Shown: positions 51,741 to 61,959, counted from the stretch's first letter. The stretch is 64,000 nt of DNA from an uncultured Endomicrobiia bacterium (GCA_937936785.1 CALDDQ010000006.1:1-64000), one strand, 5' to 3'. Notes: a model not told the origin generated them from the letters alone. Numbers and translations: made by a program.

Positions 51741-53393
51741 TTATAACTTACCTTTAATTGCATATGCAATACTTGCTATGTGCGAATTAATTCTTTTATA
51801 TTGATCAATTAAATCTAAATGCATAGAAGATGTCTCTATAGATTCTTTTCTACCTTTATGTAACCTTTCAATATGTTTCATCCTTAGTTCACTTTCATAT
51901 TTTCCTACAACTTGTTTATTTTGGGCAACTTTTTCTGCTAACTCTAAATCGTTATTTGCAAAAGCAACCAATACATCTTTTAAATTAATTAGTACCATTT
52001 CATGAAAATCGCATATCTCATACCAACCTTCACTTGAAAATAATACATCTAATTCAGTTACTTTTTTTGAGATGGGCATAATGTTTTTGTCAATAATATC
52101 GCCAATATTTTCTATATCGTTAACTATATATAAATATTTAATCTCTTGTAAACTTTCTTCTTCTGTAAGATTTTTTGATGCAATTTTTCTTAAATAATCA
52201 ACTATTGCATGTCTTAATTTGTCAACTTTAATATCTGTCAAACTTACCTGATCGCATAACATTAAGTTTCGTTCATATTTGTTGATACAACTTTTTACTT
52301 TTTCAAACATTTCTTTTACAATTTCACCTTCACGAATTATTTCTTTTTTTGCCTGTTCTAATGCTATTCCAGGTGTATCTAATAATGTATCACTTATATA
52401 TATAGGACCAAAAGGTCTTTCTTCCTCTTTTGCTGGAAAAAGTTTTAACATTAATTTATAAAAAATGTCTATTAAAGGAAATAAAATTACACATTTTAAT
52501 AACGCACTCAATGTATGTGCCATAGCTATCTGTCGTGAAAGATCTGTTGTAAAAAATAATGTTCTTGTTATCCATTTACAAAACCAGTACCAAATATTGC
52601 TGTCTTTGAAAGGGATTTGAATTAAAATAAACACTAACAAAACACCAAAAGTTTGTGAAATAGAGTGCGAATAAGAAACACGTTTCGCTTCCCTGTTTAA
52701 AGTTAAACTACCTAAAAATGCTGTTATTGAAGTGCCAATTGTAGCACCTAAATTTAACGGTACTGCCTGTTCAAATGTTATAGTTCCGGCTAATGCCATC
52801 GCTATTACTATACCACTTGTTGCACCGGAAGATTGTATCAACAAAGTAAAAAAAAGGCCTACTAAAATTCCTACAATTGGTGTTTCAACACTTGTCATCA
52901 TATTTAAAAATGGTTGAAATTTTTTTAATGGTTCTAAAGATTTTGACATAACGTCCATTCCTAAAAACAATAATCCAAAACCTAATATCGCATTTCCCAT
53001 ACTTTTAATCTGTTTTGATTTTACAAATATAGAAACAAAAAAACCTACCGCAACAAAGATTAATGCATATTTTGTAATTTTAAATGAAACAAGTTGTGCT
53101 GTAACAGTAGAACCCAATTCTGCTCCCATAGTTACTGCTATTGTCTGATAAAATGTCATTAGTCCAGCACCTACAAACCCTACCTCCATAACTGTTGTTG
53201 CAGAAGATGATTGATTTATTGCTGTTATTCCTAATCCGGTTAAAAACCCTTTTATTTTATTTCCTGTCAAAGAAAGTAGTATCTGACGAAACTTTTTACC
53301 CGCAGATTCGGTAATATTTTCGTTCATTACAAACATCCCATACAAAAATATTGCTAATCCACCTGTTAAACCTATCAGTAGCCATACTATCAT
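51741..53393 (-). CDS. Na+/phosphate cotransporter family protein with PhoU-like tail
   Basis: This protein of 550 residues has two Na/Pi (PF02690) repeats with the QSSSATT motif (GITAINQSSSATTVMEVGFV and LLIQSSGATSGIVIAMALAG) and about nine membrane helices. A C-terminal PhoU-like helical domain covers about 345-550. Such proteins take up or export phosphate at the inner membrane. No other phosphate genes are adjacent. Confidence 0.92.
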   Translation of the reverse strand: MIVWLLIGLTGGLAIFLYGMFVMNENITESAGKKFRQILLSLTGNKIKGFLTGLGITAINQSSSATTVMEVGFVGAGLMTFYQTIAVTMGAELGSTVTAQLVSFKITKYALIFVAVGFFVSIFVKSKQIKSMGNAILGFGLLFLGMDVMSKSLEPLKKFQPFLNMMTSVETPIVGILVGLFFTLLIQSSGATSGIVIAMALAGTITFEQAVPLNLGATIGTSITAFLGSLTLNREAKRVSYSHSISQTFGVLLVFILIQIPFKDSNIWYWFCKWITRTLFFTTDLSRQIAMAHTLSALLKCVILFPLIDIFYKLMLKLFPAKEEERPFGPIYISDTLLDTPGIALEQAKKEIIREGEIVKEMFEKVKSCINKYERNLMLCDQVSLTDIKVDKLRHAIVDYLRKIASKNLTEEESLQEIKYLYIVNDIENIGDIIDKNIMPISKKVTELDVLFSSEGWYEICDFHEMVLINLKDVLVAFANNDLELAEKVAQNKQVVGKYESELRMKHIERLHKGRKESIETSSMHLDLIDQYKRINSHIASIAYAIKGKL

Positions 53394-53439
53394 TTTTAAT
53401 TAGTCCTCCATATTACTTTTTCTTTCTAACTTATGTTAT

Positions 53440-54705
53440 TTATACAGTTCCCGGTTCAACAAAACCATTTTCTTGTCCTAAAAATGTTACTTTTATTGAA
53501 CCAAATTGTATTCCTTTAATACATTCTTTTTTATTATAAATTGGTGTCCGTAAAAAAATTTTTTTATTATCAAAATCTACCTTTTCAATAATAGCAAAAC
53601 CTATCACTTCATGATTTTCATCTAACAATGCACTGACCATGCCAACATAATTATTTTCTGTTGTGGTTATAATTCTTTTAACATTTAATTTTTTCTTTAT
53701 TTTCTCAATCTCCAAACTTGTTAACTCTTTTCTTGCTATAACAAACAACCCTTCCCAATTAGATAATCTTTCTATCCACAAAACTTTTTTATCTAAAACT
53801 TTTTGATTAACTTCTTCCCCGGATAAAAAATATCCTCTGTCAGTAAATATGTTCTCAAAATCATATTCTACTGTATGCGCATTTTTAAAATATTTCGTAT
53901 ACATAAATTCTCTTAACTTTTTACGTTCATCAACAGATGTCAAAGAAGCTTTTTTTGAAACTGTTAATCTAATAATTTGACTTTTCTTCAACCCTTTTAC
54001 CAAATGTTCAAGTTCTCTTTCTCGTTGTAACAAAATTATACAGTAATTTGTCCCTAAACCTTGCAATAATTCTATCTCCGTTTTGCGTAATGCTCTGCCT
54101 CCATCTGTTTGCACCCAACCAGGAGTATCAATTATTACAATATCAGAATTTTTTAATCCATAATTTACCATCTTTACAAAACCACTTGCATAATGAAGAA
54201 AATGTTCCGAAGGCGAGTGCGAACCCAAAAATGCCAACGCATCCGGTTTAGTATCTGACATAAACAAAACTTGTTCTTTAAATACTGCCAGACCCAAACT
54301 TCCCGGCAAACCTATATCTGATTGTCCAGTGTCACAATCTAATACTGAGACTTTTAATTTATTTTCTAAAAACCTATTTGTTAGATAAGTTGAAAAAAAA
54401 GTTTTTCCAGTATCAACTTCACCAAAAACTAACAATGAATTTATCTTATTATTTACAACGTAATCAACAACTTTGTCCCAATCATCAGGTATTGTTCTTG
54501 TAGTAATCTGTTCAACTTTTGTTTCTCGGTTTAGTTCAATCTGAGATTCTGTATAAACTTCTAATGGGATCCGTTTCCCTTCTGGAACAAATATTTTTTC
54601 TCCAACTAAAATTTTTTTACCAATACTTATAACTTCTCCTTGTTTTAACTCAAACTCTACCGGACCAGAAATTATATAAACTGACTTTTCTAACTTTTTG
54701 TTCAT
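53440..54705 (-). CDS. Polynucleotide 5'-hydroxyl kinase, Clp1/Grc3 family
   Basis: This protein of 421 residues has an N-terminal beta domain (YIISGPVEFELKQGEVISIG), Walker A VFGEVDTGKTFFSTYL, a CLP1_P lid region with SVLDCDTGQSDIGLPGSLGL, Walker B-like IVIIDTPGWVQTDGG and a C-terminal extension. Clp1/Grc3 enzymes phosphorylate RNA 5'-OH ends in eukaryotes and archaea. Bacterial homologues exist but are far less common, so its role here (RNA repair or processing) is inference. There is a 39-bp gap to the upstream gene. Confidence 0.88.
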   Translation of the reverse strand: MNKKLEKSVYIISGPVEFELKQGEVISIGKKILVGEKIFVPEGKRIPLEVYTESQIELNRETKVEQITTRTIPDDWDKVVDYVVNNKINSLLVFGEVDTGKTFFSTYLTNRFLENKLKVSVLDCDTGQSDIGLPGSLGLAVFKEQVLFMSDTKPDALAFLGSHSPSEHFLHYASGFVKMVNYGLKNSDIVIIDTPGWVQTDGGRALRKTEIELLQGLGTNYCIILLQRERELEHLVKGLKKSQIIRLTVSKKASLTSVDERKKLREFMYTKYFKNAHTVEYDFENIFTDRGYFLSGEEVNQKVLDKKVLWIERLSNWEGLFVIARKELTSLEIEKIKKKLNVKRIITTTENNYVGMVSALLDENHEVIGFAIIEKVDFDNKKIFLRTPIYNKKECIKGIQFGSIKVTFLGQENGFVEPGTV

Positions 54706-54744
54706 AAAAACTCCATTTTTATATTATATTTAACTACGTATATT

Positions 54745-55137
54745 TTATTTTTTTTCAAAATTTAACGATGGCCATAATTGTCCCAAAGTTGAAAAGTTGT
54801 ATTTTAAGACCTTATTCTTTCCTAACTTTATTTTTGCAACCTTTTTTTCTTGTAAAACTTTTACATCTGTTAATTCAACAGTACCATCTTTAATACTTGT
54901 TATTTTACCTTCATAAAATAATCCTTTGCATTTAACAATTATTTTATCACCTTTTTTTATATCTTGAGTTTCTTTTAACACATTATCAACACACATACCA
55001 ACAATACCGGGATATATAGGAACTTTTTTATATAATCTATATGCTTCTTTTACTAACTCGTTCATAAAAACATATCTATCAGAACTTTCACTTAACTTTT
55101 TTAAAATTTCTGTAACTTCTGTTTGTTTAAAAGTCAT
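54745..55137 (-). CDS. Protein of unknown function next to adenosine deaminase
   Basis: This protein of 130 residues has a helical N-terminal half (VTEILKKLSESSDRYVFMNE) and a beta-rich half (VGMCVDNVLKETQDIKKGDK, GLFYEGKITSIKDGTVELTD, VAKIKLGKNKVLKYNF) that reads like a small SH3-like or RNA-binding fold. Its ATG lies 11 bp inside the end of add. Given the kinase downstream it could belong to RNA metabolism, but I cannot assign a family. Confidence 0.55.
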   Translation of the reverse strand: MTFKQTEVTEILKKLSESSDRYVFMNELVKEAYRLYKKVPIYPGIVGMCVDNVLKETQDIKKGDKIIVKCKGLFYEGKITSIKDGTVELTDVKVLQEKKVAKIKLGKNKVLKYNFSTLGQLWPSLNFEKK

Positions 55138-56191
55138 TTTTTTCTCCTAATCTTTTACTTTGTTTATTATATTCAATTTCATTTTTAATTTTTTTATAAA
55201 GAACTTTTTTTTCTTCCTTCTGCATAAATGCAGCATCAACACTGTTTAAAATTATTTTTTCCAAATCAGATATTTTTAATCCAAAAATTTTTTCTGCTAA
55301 TACAAACTCGTGATTAATATCAATCCCTGAAACAGATGGATCATCAGTGTTTAATGTAACCTTGATCCCAAAATCATAATATTTTTTAAACGGATGTTCT
55401 TTGATTGAATGCACAACCTGTGTCTGTTTGTTTGAAGTAAGACATATTTCTAACGGTATCTGCAGATCTCTAACTTCTTTCATCAAATCTTCATTTTCGT
55501 ATAACCTTGTCCCATGACCAATACGGTTTGCACCAAGAGATATTGCATCTTTTATACTCTTATAACCGGCAGCTTCTCCTGCATGACAAGTAATAGGAAT
55601 TTTTGCGTCTTTAGCATAGTCAAAAAATTTTTTATAAAGCCCAACTTCAAACCGAGACTCGTCCCCAGCAAGGTCTATCCCGACAACTCCTCGCCCAAAA
55701 TATTTTTCGGCAAGTTTTGCTGTAACCCAATTTTGTTCTTCTGACAACGATCGATATATGCACAAAATTAAGCCCGCTTTTATACCAAACTGTTTCATTC
55801 CTGATTTGATACCGCTAATTGCACACTTTACAACTTCTTCTTCAGAAAACTTTTGTGTTGCTTGCAACGGTGGAGCAAATCTTAACTCAACATATTCTAT
55901 ATTTTCATTTTTTGCATCACCACAATTTTCAAACGATATACGTTCCACAACATCAGGAAATTTTAAAAAATCATAAAAAAATTCAAACGCTTTCAAAAAC
56001 TCTGTCAATGAAGAACAATCTGGGCTAACCTGTGTTAACTTTTTTAATTTTTTTAAATCTGTAGTGGGAAGTTTAAACCCGTGTTTTATTGCCGCATCAC
56101 GTAATGTTTCTACACGGACTGAACCATCTAAATGTCTATGAAGTTCTACTTTTGGAATTCGTTTAATGTGTTCTAAAACTGTCATGTTCAT
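55127..56191 (-). CDS. add: Adenosine deaminase
   Basis: This protein of 354 residues has the amidohydrolase motifs VELHRHLDGSVRVETL (zinc-binding HxH), ITCHAGEAAG, ISLGANRIGHGTRLYE, LEICLTSNKQT and KVTLNTDDPSVSG. It deaminates adenosine or deoxyadenosine to inosine. Two ATGs at the 5' end (codons 1 and 3) are possible starts. It overlaps the downstream unknown gene by 11 bp. Confidence 0.94.
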   Translation of the reverse strand: MNMTVLEHIKRIPKVELHRHLDGSVRVETLRDAAIKHGFKLPTTDLKKLKKLTQVSPDCSSLTEFLKAFEFFYDFLKFPDVVERISFENCGDAKNENIEYVELRFAPPLQATQKFSEEEVVKCAISGIKSGMKQFGIKAGLILCIYRSLSEEQNWVTAKLAEKYFGRGVVGIDLAGDESRFEVGLYKKFFDYAKDAKIPITCHAGEAAGYKSIKDAISLGANRIGHGTRLYENEDLMKEVRDLQIPLEICLTSNKQTQVVHSIKEHPFKKYYDFGIKVTLNTDDPSVSGIDINHEFVLAEKIFGLKISDLEKIILNSVDAAFMQKEEKKVLYKKIKNEIEYNKQSKRLGEKNDF

Positions 56192-56279
56192 TTTTGTGGG
56201 ATAGAATTATATAATAAAAAGTTTAGTTTTGCAATGGTTTTTTGAAAAATAGTAAAGTTATTGTGGTAAAAATATATTG

Positions 56280-57233
56280 TTAATAACCTAACTGAGTTAT
56301 AAAATCTCTTCTATCTCTCCAATGTTCTTTTAATTTAACCTTTAATGATAAAAAAATTGGTTTCTTTAACATTACTTCCAATTCACACCTGGCTAAACTT
56401 CCTATAGACTTTAATTTTTTTCCATCCTCACCTATGATTATACTTTTGTGTCTTTCTTTTTCTACAATAATTAATGCTTCTATAACAAGCATATTTTTAT
56501 TAATATCACCGGATTTTATATTTTCTACTATAACACAAGTGCTTTGCGGAATTTCTTCATAAATCTCTTTAAACAACTTTTCTCTAATAATCTCTCCAAT
56601 CTGTAACCTCAATGGTAATTTAAAATATTCTTCCGAATCAAAAATTTTTTTTCTTTCTGGCAAATATTCTATTATCGTTTTTTCTAAACTGTCAAGATTA
56701 GTTTTTTCCTTGGCACTAATATAAATAGTTTCGTCAAAATTAAAATGTTTTCTACTTACTTCGACAATTTTTAAAATATCGTCTTTATTGTTTAATAAAT
56801 CAATTTTGTTAATTACTAAAAATATACTTGTTCTATTATACATTTCTTTAAATTTATTATTTTCATCTCTGAGTTCAAATTTATTTTTTCCCACAATTTG
56901 GGTTAATTTATTTAAAATATCCAAATCTGATTTCAACAATCCATCTTTTGCATTTATTAAAAATAAAATTATATCTGCATCAACAATTGAATTATAAGAA
57001 TGATTATACATAAATTGTTCCAATTCGTTTTTTGGTTTGTAAATTCCTGGTGTGTCAAAAAAAATTATTTGTGCAGAAGAAAAATTTTTTATCCCACAGA
57101 TAGAAAATCGTGTTGTTCCAGCAGATCCTGATACAATTGAAACTTTTTTTCCTACAACAGCGTTTATCAATGTTGATTTACCAACATTAGGTTTTCCAAT
57201 TATTGTTACATAACCAGATTTAAATTTCTGCAT
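56280..57233 (-). CDS. era: GTPase Era
   Basis: This protein of 317 residues has the GTPase motifs GKPNVGKSTLINAV (G1), FFDTPGIYKP (G3) and FLVINKIDLL (G4), then SAKEKTNLDSLEKTI. A C-terminal KH domain (IIIGEDGKKLKSIGSLARCE) binds 16S rRNA near its 3' end. The G2 stretch AGTTRFSICG is slightly unusual (TTRxxIxGI is typical), but the enzyme looks intact. It overlaps the PAP2 gene by 14 bp. Confidence 0.96.
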   Translation of the reverse strand: MQKFKSGYVTIIGKPNVGKSTLINAVVGKKVSIVSGSAGTTRFSICGIKNFSSAQIIFFDTPGIYKPKNELEQFMYNHSYNSIVDADIILFLINAKDGLLKSDLDILNKLTQIVGKNKFELRDENNKFKEMYNRTSIFLVINKIDLLNNKDDILKIVEVSRKHFNFDETIYISAKEKTNLDSLEKTIIEYLPERKKIFDSEEYFKLPLRLQIGEIIREKLFKEIYEEIPQSTCVIVENIKSGDINKNMLVIEALIIVEKERHKSIIIGEDGKKLKSIGSLARCELEVMLKKPIFLSLKVKLKEHWRDRRDFITQLGY

Positions 57234-57819
57234 TTTTTATTATATACTTAACTGTAATTATGTAAACCACATAACCTAGCATAATACCTAAAATCGCTCC
57301 AACAAAAATATCTGCTGGATAATGAACCCCAACATATACCCTTGAATATGCACTTAAAAATGCAAAAAAATATGTTATAAACCCTATCCAATACAATTTT
57401 ATTGTTTGTAAAATTGTTTTTTTTTCACTAACATTTTTTTTTCTAAAAAATAAAAAAACCATCGTCGCTACAGTAAACGAATTCATTGCGTGAGAAGATG
57501 GCATTGATGGTCCTGCTGCAGAAACCATTTTTATAACTCCGTCCATTACCATAAACGGGCGAGGACGGTTGATTAAATGTTTTAATATCCTGCTACACAA
57601 AATGTCTGAAATTATTGTTCCAGAAACAATACTTACACCTGCAACTCTACCTTTGGTTTTACCCCAAAACATTAAACTTATAAAAATTAAAAAAAATATT
57701 AAGTTAAAATTTTTGTTATTTGTAATAAATGGCATCAGAATATCAAAAACAGAATTTTTTAACGTGCTATTGATTAAAAAAAATATTTCTATGTCTACTA
57801 ATCTCAAAAAATTTAACAT
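57220..57819 (-). CDS. PAP2-family membrane phosphatase
   Basis: This protein of 199 residues has about five membrane segments. The three PAP2 motifs are present: KHLINRPRP (KxxxxxxRP-like), PSMPSSHAMNSF (PSGH type) and YSRVYVGVHYPADIFVG (SRxxxxxHxxxD). It may act on undecaprenyl pyrophosphate or phospholipids. It precedes era by overlap. Confidence 0.93.
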   Translation of the reverse strand: MLNFLRLVDIEIFFLINSTLKNSVFDILMPFITNNKNFNLIFFLIFISLMFWGKTKGRVAGVSIVSGTIISDILCSRILKHLINRPRPFMVMDGVIKMVSAAGPSMPSSHAMNSFTVATMVFLFFRKKNVSEKKTILQTIKLYWIGFITYFFAFLSAYSRVYVGVHYPADIFVGAILGIMLGYVVYIITVKYIIKNAEI

Positions 57820-57893
57820 AATATTTTAATTCTCTATATATTCTTAGTGAATTCTTTTACTTCATAGTTTATATTCAATAACTTACTATTTTT

Positions 57894-58895
57894 TTAAAAT
57901 TTATTATCTAACTCTTCTATAATATATCTTATAACCTCATCAGGTTTTATTCCTTCAGACTCTGCTTGAAAATTTAATATTAACCTATGCCTTAATGCAG
58001 GATAAACTATTTTTTTTACATCTTCAACACTCACTGCAAAATGACCATTTATTAACGCGTTAACCTTTGCTGCTAAAACTATTGTCTGTTCTGCTCGTGG
58101 ACCACAACCCCATAAAATATATTTGTTCACAAACTCGTTTTTAAGATTTTCTTTAGGACGAGTCATTCGTACTAATTTTATTATATAATCTATTACATTG
58201 TCGCTAATAGGAACTTTGCGAATAAAATTTTGTAGTTCTAAAATTTCATCTCTATGAACAACTTTTTTTGTTTCTTGATTTAATATACCAGTGGTTCGGG
58301 TTAAAATTTCTTTTTCTTCTATCTCAGTTGGATAACTAATATTTATTTGGAAAAAAAATCTGTCTAACTGTGCTTCGGGTAATGGATATGTTCCTTCCTG
58401 CTCAATTGGATTTTGAGTTGCAAGAACAAAAAATGGTTGTGGTAAATTATAAGTTACACCATTAACTGTTACTTTATTTTCCTGCATAGATTGTAATAAT
58501 GCAGATTGTGTTTTTGGCGGAGTTCGGTTAATTTCGTCAGCTAAAACTATATTAGCAAAAACAGGTCCTTCTATAAACCTATATCCACGCTTTTTGTTAA
58601 TTGGATCTTCTTCTATAATCTCTGTTCCGGTAATATCTGAAGGCATAAGATCAGGAGTAAATTGAACACGGTTAAATTTTAAGTCTAATACATCTGCTAA
58701 CGTGTGCACAATCATAGTTTTTGCTAACCCAGGAACCCCTACTATTAAACAGTGACCTTTACATAAAAGTGAAATTATTAGTTCTTCAATAACTTTATCT
58801 TGACCAACTATTTTTTTTCCAACTTCATTTTTTATTAACTTAATTTTTTCTTGCAAATCTTTAACTATACTTAAATCATCTTTTATTTCTTTCAT
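57894..58895 (-). CDS. MoxR-family AAA+ ATPase
   Basis: This protein of 333 residues shows Walker A LIVGVPGLAKTMIV, Walker B VLADEINRTPPKTQSALLQS, sensor 1 FFVLATQNPIEQEGTYPL, PEAQLDRFFF and a lid with GPRAEQTIVLAAK. MoxR ATPases act as chaperones with VWA-domain partners or in envelope maturation. No VWA gene follows in the window, so its client is unknown. Confidence 0.94.
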   Translation of the reverse strand: MKEIKDDLSIVKDLQEKIKLIKNEVGKKIVGQDKVIEELIISLLCKGHCLIVGVPGLAKTMIVHTLADVLDLKFNRVQFTPDLMPSDITGTEIIEEDPINKKRGYRFIEGPVFANIVLADEINRTPPKTQSALLQSMQENKVTVNGVTYNLPQPFFVLATQNPIEQEGTYPLPEAQLDRFFFQINISYPTEIEEKEILTRTTGILNQETKKVVHRDEILELQNFIRKVPISDNVIDYIIKLVRMTRPKENLKNEFVNKYILWGCGPRAEQTIVLAAKVNALINGHFAVSVEDVKKIVYPALRHRLILNFQAESEGIKPDEVIRYIIEELDNKF

Positions 58896-58949
58896 AATAA
58901 AATAACCTACCCCGTTTTAACTTAAAATTATTTTTGTATATTTTAACCA

Positions 58950-60617
58950 TTACATTTTTTCTGGTGATGATAATCCTAATAACCTAAGCCCATTGTTTAA
59001 AATTATTTTTGTCACATAGACCAATCCTGCACGCGAATAATTTATCTTACCAGTAGTTTCTATTATCCTACAAGATTCATAAAATTTGTGAAAAGTTTTA
59101 GATAATTCTAATAAATAAATACAAAGTGGATGTGCAGATAATGTCTCTAAACAAGAATCTAAAATATCTTCATAAAAACATATCTTTTTAATTAGTTCAA
59201 GTTCATCTTTGTTTTTTAAATCTACAATTTTTTCTGTTATACGTTTTTCAAATATTTCTTTTTCATCAACTTTTGCTTCTCTTAAAATACCACAACAACG
59301 TGTGTGCGCGTATTGTATGTAATAAACTGGATTTTTCAACGAATGTTCTTTTGCTAAATTAAAATCAAAATCTAAATGTGTATTAGGTGTTTTAGTTAGC
59401 AAAAAATATCTTGTAACATCAACCCCTACCTCGTTAATAACATCTGTTAAAGTTATAAATTTACCCTCTCTGGTAGACATTGAAATCCTTGCCCCATCTT
59501 TCAATAATGATACTAACTGGTATAATATTATGTCCAATTTAAACTCTTTATCAACAACACTCTTTAATGCTGATCTTAATCTCTGAACATACCCATGATG
59601 ATCTGTACCCCAAATATTTATTAACCAATTATATCCTCGTTCAAGTTTAGTAATATGATATGCAATATCACTTAAAAAGTATGTTGGTTCACCATTACTT
59701 CGTTTTATAACTCTATCCTTATCATCACCAATATCTTTTGATTTAAACCACAATGCACCTTCATTGTTTTCTATCAACCCAATTTTTTCTAAAAGTTCTA
59801 ATATTTCGTCAACCTTACTTTTTTTATCTAAAGAATTATACAGAGAGTTTTCAGAATAATAATTATCAAACTTTACATTAAACTTTTCTAACGAATCTTT
59901 AATTTCTTCCATAATAGTTTCTACAATTTTATCACGTAAATAATCCAGATCTTCTAAACCAAATTTCATTTTACCACAACATAAAATTTTTTTACCAACC
60001 TCGTTAATATACGTTCCCTTATATTCTCCATCTTTTAATATTTTTTCTATCCATAAAGTTAACTCTGATGAAAACTCTATTTTTTGTTTTATAGAATTAA
60101 TCACAGATGCTGTTAAAATGTTAATTTGTCTTCCTCTATCGTTAACATAGTATTCTCTAAAAACCTCATATCCTTGTTTTGATAAAATATTTGCTAAAAC
60201 ATCACCAATAACTGCACATCTACCATGACCTATATGTAATGGTCCTGTTGGATTTGAAGATACAAATTCTATTAACACTCTTTGTTGTTTTTTAGATTTA
60301 ACAGGATACAGTTCTTTTTCATTAACAATTCGTAAAAGTTCAGCATAAAAAATATCTTTTTTAAGATTAAAATTTATAAATCCAGGTTTTGTAAATGTTA
60401 CATTGTAAAAAATATCTCCATGTTCTTTAAGAATCTTTTTTATCACCAACTCTGAAATTTCTGTAAGATCTTTTTTAAATATTTTATTAATTCTTAATGG
60501 TATATTTGTTGACAAATCAAAATTTAATCCTTGTGGTGGTTCTCTAAGGTCAAACTCTGTCTCAAGATTTAATGATTTTAAAATATCATTTAGAACGTTT
60601 TTTATGTTTTGTTTCAT
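58950..60617 (-). CDS. argS: Arginyl-tRNA synthetase
   Basis: This protein of 555 residues shows the class I signature HIGH (NPTGPLHIGHGRCAVIGD) and the KMSKS-equivalent ARISMSTREGKFITL, as usual for bacterial ArgRS. The C-terminal anticodon-binding region ends with NNGLRLLGLSSPEKM, the typical ArgRS end. The start ATG lies 32 bp inside the end of rsfS. Confidence 0.96.
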   Translation of the reverse strand: MKQNIKNVLNDILKSLNLETEFDLREPPQGLNFDLSTNIPLRINKIFKKDLTEISELVIKKILKEHGDIFYNVTFTKPGFINFNLKKDIFYAELLRIVNEKELYPVKSKKQQRVLIEFVSSNPTGPLHIGHGRCAVIGDVLANILSKQGYEVFREYYVNDRGRQINILTASVINSIKQKIEFSSELTLWIEKILKDGEYKGTYINEVGKKILCCGKMKFGLEDLDYLRDKIVETIMEEIKDSLEKFNVKFDNYYSENSLYNSLDKKSKVDEILELLEKIGLIENNEGALWFKSKDIGDDKDRVIKRSNGEPTYFLSDIAYHITKLERGYNWLINIWGTDHHGYVQRLRSALKSVVDKEFKLDIILYQLVSLLKDGARISMSTREGKFITLTDVINEVGVDVTRYFLLTKTPNTHLDFDFNLAKEHSLKNPVYYIQYAHTRCCGILREAKVDEKEIFEKRITEKIVDLKNKDELELIKKICFYEDILDSCLETLSAHPLCIYLLELSKTFHKFYESCRIIETTGKINYSRAGLVYVTKIILNNGLRLLGLSSPEKM

Positions 60618-60957
60618 AATTTATAACTTTTCCTTTTGACCAAATCTTCTCCAAAGCATAAAATTCGCGCAGGGCTGGATTCATTATGTGAACTATAACA
60701 TTACCATAATCAATAACTATCCAACGTAAATATTCTTTACCTTCTATGTGTAATGGTTTTAGTCCATAAGAATCTTTTATTTGTGACACTATATATTCTG
60801 CTAAACTATTTATATGTTGCTCAACATTTCCAGTAACAATTACAAAAAAATCACAGAAATTAGATATTTTTGTAACATCTAAAATTTTAATATTTTCACC
60901 CTTTTTTGATTCGCAAAGTTTTACAACATTTTTTGCTAAAGTCAAAGGTTTTATCAT
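60586..60957 (-). CDS. rsfS: Ribosome silencing factor RsfS
   Basis: This protein of 123 residues is a typical RsfS/Iojap domain: IKILDVTKISNFCDFFVIVT, HINSLAEYIVSQI, WIVIDYGNVIVHIMNPALRE and YALEKIW. It binds L14 of the large subunit and blocks subunit joining under starvation. It overlaps argS by 32 bp. Confidence 0.95.
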   Translation of the reverse strand: MIKPLTLAKNVVKLCESKKGENIKILDVTKISNFCDFFVIVTGNVEQHINSLAEYIVSQIKDSYGLKPLHIEGKEYLRWIVIDYGNVIVHIMNPALREFYALEKIWSKGKVINYETKHKKRSK

Positions 60958-61012
60958 ATAATTTTATGTTCTCCTTTTATACCTTTGTTTAAAAAATAAT
61001 TTATATCTTATA

Positions 61013-61939
61013 TTATAATACCAACCTTGATTTCATATCTTTAAATTTTTGTTTTTCACGTTCTTCCTGAATTTGTTGCAAACTAACAGTTGAAACTGAT
61101 AAAAGATTTGTTATAGAACTTACCATATCTTTCATTCTCTGCGAAAATAAAAAGTTTTTATTTGTTATAACAACAAAACCTATAAAATTTTGTAAATTTA
61201 TCATTGGAAATAATATACAATTTCTTCCACATTCAGAAATCATACCACAATTTTCGTTATTAAATAAAAGTTTAGAAATAAATTCGTCGTTTTTGTCATA
61301 ACTTTTTTTTAAAAAATTATTATCTTCCCCACAGATGCTTATTAACTCAAACTCTTCTAAAAAAATGTTATATACATAAATAGCAACTGTAGAACCTACT
61401 TCTATAATATTATATATCTCAGAACAAACTTTTGTTAAAAATCTTTTTAATCCATCCTCTTCGTTTAAAGAATTTATTATTAAATATGAAATTGTATTTA
61501 TAGCTGCTAATTCTTTTGAAGTTTGTTCTAATCGTGAACCCATATTATACAATAACCATTCTATAATTTTTATTCCATCCTCTGGATATTTTATAAAAAC
61601 TTTTTTAAACTCTTGTGAGTTTATGCTTAATAACTTACTTTCCGTTTTTGAAATTGCAGTCGCACTACGTTTTATTGCAGAAAATAATCCCATCTCACCA
61701 AAAATTTCTCCTTCACTTAAAATACTTAGTAATTTTTGGTTTGATTTACCATAATTTTTTATTATAGCTATTTTGCCTGAATATATTATGTAAATATTTT
61801 CTCCTACAGAATTTTCTTCAAAAACCAAAGTTTCTTCTTTATATTCATCTTCTCTAAACAATGGCACTAATTCAGCAATAATCTTTTCTGAACAATTTTT
61901 GAACATTTCTAACGATTTAATAAATGGTTTAAAATTCAT
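61013..61939 (-). CDS. Cyclic-nucleotide-binding domain plus GAF-like protein
   Basis: This protein of 308 residues has an N-terminal cNMP-binding fold (about 10-130: LVFEENSVGENIYIIYSGKI, ILSEGEIFGEMGLFSAIKRS). The FGE and R(S/A)AT pocket residues are present. A GAF-like module follows (about 150-290: FVVITNKNFLFSQRMKD). There is no helix-turn-helix, so it is not a Crp-type transcription factor. It lies 20 bp after pilT, suggesting a link between second messengers and pilus retraction. Confidence 0.82.
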   Translation of the reverse strand: MNFKPFIKSLEMFKNCSEKIIAELVPLFREDEYKEETLVFEENSVGENIYIIYSGKIAIIKNYGKSNQKLLSILSEGEIFGEMGLFSAIKRSATAISKTESKLLSINSQEFKKVFIKYPEDGIKIIEWLLYNMGSRLEQTSKELAAINTISYLIINSLNEEDGLKRFLTKVCSEIYNIIEVGSTVAIYVYNIFLEEFELISICGEDNNFLKKSYDKNDEFISKLLFNNENCGMISECGRNCILFPMINLQNFIGFVVITNKNFLFSQRMKDMVSSITNLLSVSTVSLQQIQEEREKQKFKDMKSRLVL

Positions 61940-61959
61940 ATTAAATCTCCCTAAAAAAT

